Assembly: GCF_023343835.1 (NCBI RefSeq)
Contig: NC_064438.1
Span: 15,729,077 to 15,793,076 of the forward strand
From: Lagopus muta
Taxonomy: Eukaryota; Chordata; Aves; Galliformes; Phasianidae
DNA length: 64,000 bases
Direction: 5' to 3'
This document shows positions 57,101-64,000 of the stretch, piece after piece. Made by a program: the position numbers and the translations under genes. The notes under the pieces are model-generated. The model was not told the origin of the DNA and did no database searches. It worked only from the letters and a program-made list of their open reading frames with translations. The first letter of the stretch is position 1, and each line of letters opens with the position of its first letter.

Positions 57101-60100
57101 ATTCTTCGTTTTATCCACTTCAGGTTTTGGTGCTTTGATTTTTTCTTCTTCATTTCCAACAGAAGCAGCTTGAATTCCTGGTTCAGATGCAGTAGCCAGG
57201 CTGCCTGGCTCTGGAGTCAGGCTCTGGCCTGCCACACAGCCCAGTGCAGGGAGGCTGCCCTGCATGATGAACTGAACTGTGGGCTGGCTGACAGGTGCGT
57301 AGGGGGGGAGGCTTGAGGGCAGAGGTGGTGTCAAAGGTATATTTTGACAGTACACCTGTGAACCAGATACAATTTCATTAATGCATGTATTCATAAGAGG
57401 GAGCATCAGATGAGGATTGTCAGAGTACCTTTTATCCACTGAAATAGGCAGGAAAATATTAGTTTAAATCAGGAAAGCTACAGTCCTCCCCTCTGTGCAC
57501 CAGGAACTAGCAAGAGCCCCAATCTGTGTCACTGATGGAGAGCGTAGAGACTGATGGCACAGACTAATGCCAACAGGCCAATTCTACAGCCTGATTACGA
57601 TCAGCAAGATGCTGACAGCTTCTCAAACAAGATAACCATTGATGAAGCAAGTGCTGAAAACACAAGTTGCACATACAGTGCAGAATGAAAGGAAAACTTG
57701 CTTCTTCAATTGTAAGAGCCACCTAAAAGATAAAGTGATTAGAGGATTGCTGAGGAGTATGGGCTTTATGAAATGCACTATGCACAGAGGAAGGCCAACT
57801 CTGCCATGAGTGGAGGGTGTTGCACAACGAGGGCACAGATGAGGTGGGATGCCTTCCATGACACTTGGCTGTCAGAATAGGAACCAACCTGAGAGGAATC
57901 TAGATCAGGAAACATAGGCTCAGGAATCATATAATTGGTTGGAGGAGGCTCATTTAACTGCACCTGATTTAATGTTTGGTTCAAGTCCTCTGCTTTCCAG
58001 ACCCCTTCTTTTGCTCGCTGAAGTTTGTAAAACGGCATCCCTGGGTTCCCAAGAGAAGGGAAAAATAAAAAACAAAAAATAAAGAGAGAACAAAATAAAC
58101 TTCATGGGTCAAAGATTCAAAGCAATTGTACATTAAACAATAAACACCCCAGAACGCCACCAAAACCAATGAAGGATCTGACAACAAGGCTGTCTATAAA
58201 GGACTTTGTTTAGCAATCATTAACATTTTAAAGCTTCTGATAATAGAGGACTTATCATCCACTTGTGCAATTGCTTTTTAGTGGGTTTCCACGAGAACCA
58301 CACAGCTTTGTCAATACACTCAGCACAGGCAGCCAAGTCAGACTGTTCTTAGCAGCTTTGGCTTATTGCAGCTCACAGGAGCGAGCTAGAGACGTGCAAT
58401 ACTACTCTGTTTTGAAAAGTCTTAAATTCTGAGGGAAAATCATTCCAGTTAACTATAAAAAGCATAGACTGTCAGTTCAGAGATCAGGTTGCAGTATATG
58501 GTTCAAAGCCAACCTAGCTGCCACCGGCTAGATGAGCTCTGGAAGTGACAGCATGTCCTCTCCAATTCATTAGCATGACTCACTTTGTTATTGAACAAGC
58601 ATAAAATACAAGGCTTCCAGGACTGAGAACCACAGGATCATCCCAGTTCAGACAACAGGCACCCCCACCCTAAGCCTTACACTACCTGCTTCAACTGCTG
58701 TTTGCTTTCTCAAGAGACTTACTTGGAGCTCTTCCAGCAGACATCACACCACTTTCTTCTTCTTGAAGATTCCAAGTAACTCTCTTGACAGGTGCTTTAG
58801 ATTTCAACACAGGACCCTGAGATACCACCTCCAGTTCAGGCTGACTGAAATTACTGGTCTTCTCATTGGACACAAGGCACTCATCTTTAACTTCTCTCAC
58901 ACAATCTGCTGTTTGAGAGGAGCTTTGAACTGGCACAGCCTCGGTCTGAGCATGCATTGTAACCTCCTTCTTTGGAGATGGTTCCATCAGAGGTGGACAT
59001 AACGCAGTATTTTCTATTTTAACAGTAATCTCAAGGTTTGTATTACTACAGCTACCGAGCAGTCCTGGATCACTCGTATTCATTAATTCTGTTTCAGCAA
59101 AAGAATCCACATTACCAATAGGAACACAAACGTCTGTGATCTCTGGCACAGGGAACGCAATTTCACTCGTCACCACCTCACAGGTGGCCTCTGCCTTTGC
59201 AGTTTCTTGGGCCTCGCTCTGCTGAACTGGGGTCTCAGTCTGCATTTCTTCAAGTTTGACATCTGGTTGGATGGTTACAGAAAGCTGTTCTAGGACCAGC
59301 TCATCCTTCGGCTCTTGTTTGAAGGAATGGGATTGCTCTGGACAGCTGGGTACGTTTTCAGCTGGAGGCCTTTGCTCTTTTTCTGGTGGAGGAGGAAGCG
59401 AGGTTTCCTTTGATTTACGTTTTCTTTCCTTAGAACGCGATCTCGATCGTGGCCTTTTTTCTTTCGATTTGCTGCTTTTGTGCTCTTGCGATCGAGATGC
59501 AGACCGAGACCGAGACCTCCACTTTCTCTTCTCCCGAGACCTGGATCTTGATCTCTTTCTGTCTCTTGACCTCAAGCTACTGTCTTTATCATACCTCTCG
59601 TAGCTTTTGTCTCTCCTGTGTTTCCGCCTCTTTGTCCTCTCAATACTATTTGATCGGGAACGACCCCTCCGTCTCGACCTTGACCGAGACCGTCTTTTCT
59701 TCTTCCTATTTTCATAAAACTCAGAATTACTTCCAGGACTACCTGAACGCGACCTAGATTTCTTTCTCTCCCTAGACCAAGAAGATTTTGCCTTTTTATC
59801 CTTAGTTTTATCCTTCATTTTCTTTTTTTTAGATCGTTCGTGACTGCTGGAACGGTCAGTAGAAGACCTCCTGCTCTTGGATTTCAACGTGTGTATTTTA
59901 CTGCTCTCTTCTCCACCTGACCAAGAGGTAGATCTGGAGCTTCGGTCCCTTGAATGTGCTCTGCCCCTAGACCCTGATCGGGATCTCTTCCGCTCTTTGA
60001 CGAGTGCCTTTTTCCTTTTAGCCTTCTTCCTGCTTCGGGAACTGGAGTTTGAACAGGATCTGGAACGTGATCGCCGCTCTGTTTGCTCCGCCTTCTGGAC

Positions 60101-63100
60101 CTTCTGCTGCCCATCACTCTTTGATGAACTATCTGGTTCTAGTTTCACATTAATATTAGATCTAATTAATTCTTCAGCATTGAAGAACACATCGGGACCC
60201 TCCCTACCTTCCTCCTTTAAGTGCTCTGCATTTGAAACTTGCTTAACAACAGATGAAGTGCAAGGACTGCTCAGAAAGTCTTCCTCATCCATATTGTCTC
60301 GTTCCTCTGCATCAGAAATCTGTTCTACAATTCTACTTTCTACTGGCACATCATCATGAGATTCTGTATTACTAGATGGTACATCAGATTCAGCCCCAGA
60401 TCCAAAGATATTTTCTACTGTGTAAGGGGTAAAACGACGAACAGTTTGAAATGTTTGAACTTTTGGATTTTCAATGGAAATCGTCCTGGTAATATTCGTT
60501 AACGGGATCCCTGAGCCAAGCCTTTCTGGACTGCTGCTTGCTGAACTTGAGTCTGACCCAGTCGGCTCAAAGGGATCATATATCTCACTTTTGACTTGCT
60601 TCTTCTTAACTGAGAAAAGAGCTGAAGGACTCTCTTTCTGCTGCACCTTTTCATCCACAGGGCGGAAGGTGTTACAGAATCCTGGGTTAGACAGTCTGCT
60701 GGAATGTCCTGTGTTCCCAGGAATATTAATTTTAAAACTCTCAAAAGAACTTGAGCCTTTGCTTCTTGAAGTGCCCAGTAGTGAAGAGCTGCTATACATG
60801 CCTGCGTTGGTAGAAAAAGATACCCCGCTTGTACGTGTTTGTTGCTGAGTTTCCCTAGCATTTGACTTCTGACTTTCCATCCTGCTACCCTTTCCCAGCT
60901 GATTAGTGCTCTCTTTGCCAGTCAGCTGGGTTATACAGGAGCTGGGAATGTCACAGCTTTGGCTTCCTGTGGGTTCTGAATCCACCTGCTTGCTGCTGGT
61001 TTCCTTTTTAATCTTTGGTATCCTGGGAAGCTCAAATATGTCAATTCTTCTGGGAGGTGGCTTCAATGGTTGCCTCACAGTTACAGCTTTTGAACCAGAA
61101 TTCAAGTTACAGCACAGGGGCTTTGAAGATGAATGGGTACGTGAAAAGTCTTTAGAGTTTCCATTAAATCTGGGCATTTCATCTGGCTTGGAGCCATGCC
61201 TGTTCAGGCTAGCTAAGCTGTGAGTAGTCTGAACAACCTTGGGTGTCACTGAATACTCTGATTTTACAGTTGCTTTTTCTGATGTAGTCTGTGCTGGGTT
61301 TGCTGCAGGCTCAGTCCTGTTCGGTGAAGGTGATGAAAATAAGCTTGATGAGGTGGGTCTAGAGTGAGTATTCAGCCCCGAAGAAACAGAAGGTCCAGAA
61401 ATGGAGCTGCCTGTCATGGTCCCTGAGTGCACTGTACTCAGCTGGGGGTTATGTCCTGAACCGTCATCCACTCGTGAGTCTTTTACTGATTTTCTGTGAA
61501 GTGGAGCTATGGCATACAAGCAAACAATTAAGTTTTCCAGGGCACATTTCACAATTTTTCCCTGACATAAAAATAAATACGGAACTAATTATTCTAAGTC
61601 CCACTTTAGCTTGTAGACATATCACATAGGAAAAAGGCAGTCTGATTAGATCAGATGACAAAGGTTTCATGTCAGACAATGGCATCCTTGAGGTAACAGC
61701 TAATATTCAGGAAACAAATTATTCTGCTCTGCAGATGGAACTACATCTGTGTTAATCATCCTGCAATTGCTGATTGATAAAAATGACTGTAGCAGAGGAC
61801 ATTATCAGTAGTAATTTTAAAGAATAATGCTCTCAGATTCAATTTGCATAGTATTTCTAAAGAACAGCATAAGATCAGGGCAGACAGGGATAAAACAAAC
61901 AGGCTAATTATAATATCAAGTGCCAAACTCTTACCTGCTTTCTTTGCTGTCAGAGAACCATCTCTGTTGATAACCACATCAGAACTACTCATCATGAGGA
62001 TGCTCTGTCCAGACAGGATACTACCCAACAGATCAGGCACAGGAGCAGCTTCTGCTTCTTGATCAGGACTCAAGGCAGGTACACTGCTTCTGCATGTTTC
62101 AGAGGGGTTACATTTCCTTTACTCTTACAGCACTTGTTCTATACACACACATTACATTAAAAAGAAACCAAAATCAAGGGCATAAACAGAGGTCAGCCAG
62201 AGAAGTTCACTTATAGCTTTGGCTTCACTAGAGTAATTCAGCTCCCATCTCTATGACAAAAAGGAGTATCCCCAGAGGAATACCACCAGATAGGAAGCAT
62301 GTAATCTAACATAGACCTCTGTTAAGCAAATACTTCTAATCTTATTTAAGGATGATGGTTTTTACATGTTACGCATCATGATTTAACTTCTAGAGCATTC
62401 AAGATGTATTTGTGAAGCACAAGCCACTGTTCAGCACTTCACAGAGATACTTCCATCCCAGCTGTCTCTTCCCACCAAAACAGGATCAGAAGCATACTCC
62501 TCAAACCTACACTACTGTGTAAAAAAAACCCACAAACTTTATGCAGCTTGTATCGGTGTCTGCCATCAGTTAGGAAAATACACACAGATGCCTACTGGTA
62601 GGGTAGCTAGGAGCATAGCAAAGAATTGCACTGAAAGCCAGCACTGCTCTCACACATGGGATAACACCACTCTTTGTGCATACACCATCTTAAGAATATA
62701 GTTTTAACTGTAACTCCTCTGGATTTGAAACATGATTTTACTATTTTTATTGGATTCATTTTATTTAAGCCTGTCTTCAAGGACTTAAAAGGTTTGAGTG
62801 CTTACAGTGGTTTGCTGGTATGTTTGGTTTGCTGTTTGTTTATTATTTAAGATTAAAAAAAAAAAAAAAGAAAAAAGACAAAAAAGAAACTCACTGTAGT
62901 TTAGGCAAATCAAACCTTTGGAAAAATTGGATTTCAGCTAAACATTTTTACCTTCTAAGCAATGTGCTACTTAAACTACCCCAGAGGACATGCAAAGCTA
63001 CCTGGAAGGCTTTCTGCAGGACAGAGATGGGAAAGAGAAGTACTTCAAGCTATCATAGAAATATACAATCTTAATCTCAAGGAACAAATCTTTGCTTTAA

Positions 63101-64000
63101 GTCAGATGGATTAGAAGACAGCCATGTAAACCTCTTATAACATTTAACCATTTAGGATGAGCTTCCTTTTCTCCCAGTCTCCAACTGCCCCAGATTTGCA
63201 GTTTTCTGTGACTCAGCTGATATGTTTCCAGCCCTTTTCCTCAACCCTTTTCTTCCTGTCATGCTCCTGCTCCTTTTGCCCTATCTTTCTGCACTGCATT
63301 CCTTGCCCCAGTCTCGAAACCCCATTGGGGCTAGTAGTGGGAGACTCATGCACATGTGTACACGCACGTACACACATAGAGGAAATAAAACACCAGTCAG
63401 ACAGCAAAGCAGAGCAGAACAACTTAATAGAACCTGTTGAATTGCAGGTTCAAACAGGTTCTTCCAGTTTTCTGAGTTCCCACAAACAGCATAGGAAATG
63501 GGTGATGCAAGTACATCCCTCATTCTCTCCTATTCTCTCCTTTGGATGTGCAACTCATTTCCTCTGCCCTCTTAAATAAGGGAGCAATTGTTTTACACCT
63601 AAACTTCAAAGTAAGAGAGAGACCAGGGTGAAAATATCAATTTGAAATTTCAGTGGGAAAGTTAAGAGCTGCAAGTGCTATTACACAAAAATACATGTGG
63701 GGCCTTCGATACATAAAGAGTAATTTTTGTGTAAAATGCTGTGGTTATTTATTTACCCATGTGCATTGTCTATGCATTTTTCAAAATACACATGGTAAGA
63801 AAAATGTTAGATCAGAATCATCACTTGTTGATTTATGGCACAACTAAAAAGAACAAAACAGAAGAAACACTTGATGGAATTTTACCTGGGAAGTCCCACG
63901 GAAACAGGTCTAGCTACAGGACGGTGAGACCTCAATGCTGACTGGGAGAGAACTCTCCTCTTGGCACTCAGTGGTGAATCTGGATTTGCTGGAACCTCTT
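54124..64000 (-). CDS. PHRF1: PHD and RING finger domain protein 1 (PHRF1), C-terminal part
   Basis: Seven 3' exons are present: 64000-63886 (cut by the window edge), 62089-61935, 61506-58723, 58040-57889, 57355-57095, 56074-55946 and 54258-54124. All joins keep frame. PHRF1 is a nuclear E3 ubiquitin ligase known to target TGIF and to bind the phosphorylated RNA polymerase II tail. The visible part starts in the region after the PHD finger ([10 protein letters not shown], then [15 protein letters not shown]). The 2.8 kb exon encodes a Ser-rich segment, the [14 protein letters not shown] block, a long Arg/Ser-rich tract (about 60100-59400) and an acidic/Gln-rich stretch. The last two exons encode the SRI domain (from [14 protein letters not shown] to [13 protein letters not shown]). 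The N-terminal RING and PHD lie past the right edge. Confidence 0.96.
54259..55945 (-). other. PHRF1: PHRF1 last intron
   Basis: The donor is AAG|GTAAGG and the acceptor CCTCGTAG. The intron divides the SRI domain. No repeat or RNA gene was recognised. Confidence 0.7.
56075..57094 (-). other. PHRF1: PHRF1 intron before the SRI exons
   Basis: The donor is GAA|GTGAGT and the acceptor TGTGCAG. Nothing recognised inside. Confidence 0.7.
57356..57888 (-). other. PHRF1: PHRF1 intron
   Basis: The donor is CAG|GTTGGT and the acceptor GGTTCACAG. Nothing recognised inside. Confidence 0.7.
58041..58722 (-). other. PHRF1: PHRF1 intron after the RS exon
   Basis: The donor is CCAA|GTAAGT and the acceptor GGAACCCAG. 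Nothing recognised inside. Reading through the donor would add only a few codons before a stop. Confidence 0.7.
61507..61934 (-). other. PHRF1: PHRF1 intron before the RS exon
   Basis: The donor is GCAG|GTAAGA and the acceptor TATGCCATAG. It is AT-rich with no recognised feature. Confidence 0.7.
62090..63885 (-). other. PHRF1: PHRF1 intron at the right end
   Basis: The donor is CCAG|GTAAAA and the acceptor AACATGCAG. It holds an A-rich run near 62853-62885 and otherwise nothing recognised. Confidence 0.7.

Noticed and set aside
59877-60359. 160-codon + strand ORF opposite the PHRF1 RS-rich exon
   Set aside because: It is a mirror of the biased Arg/Ser codons on the other strand.

Overview
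The window is vertebrate nuclear DNA, almost certainly from a galliform bird and most likely chicken. The evidence is multi-exon genes with GT-AG introns, several CR1 LINE fragments, and an interferon regulatory factor of the avian IRF7 type. No prokaryotic, phage or CRISPR features are present. The species call is inference from CR1 content and protein sequence; no search was run.

Layout. About 1-12.3 kb is sequence upstream of, or intron 1 of, SLC25A22, with one orphan terminal-exon-like ORF near 0.4 kb. SLC25A22 (mitochondrial glutamate carrier 1) lies on + with its start codon at 12369 and nine coding exons ending at 35888, followed by a 3' UTR of about 1.5-1.9 kb. Its introns hold CR1 copies, including a 1.6 kb antisense copy that keeps reverse-transcriptase sequence. 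From 38.5 to 39.1 kb there is a degenerate minisatellite rich in kappaB-like motifs, then a CpG-rich promoter (ISRE, E-box, GAS, TATA) and IRF7 on + (39634-42790, ten exons). Tail to tail with IRF7, on -, is an LRR-ROC-COR (ROCO) gene of 11 inferred coding exons (51052-43456), with an ISRE-like motif just upstream of its start. Behind it on the same strand is the 3' part of PHRF1 (64000-54124). Its RS-rich 2.8 kb exon and C-terminal SRI domain are inside the window. Its RING and PHD end is beyond the right edge.

How the genes relate. SLC25A22 is a housekeeping or neural metabolic carrier and PHRF1 a chromatin/RNA polymerase II-linked ubiquitin ligase. IRF7 is the central type I interferon transcription factor in birds. 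The ROCO gene has an LRR plus GTPase architecture reminiscent of MFHAS1. It shares with IRF7 the promoter spacing GAAA-C-GAAA-NN-GAAA, which suggests interferon co-regulation. The best candidates for something under-described are this ROCO/IRF7 pair and the kappaB-like minisatellite upstream of IRF7. All exon joins were checked by hand for splice dinucleotides and codon phase. Transcription starts and poly(A) sites are less certain.
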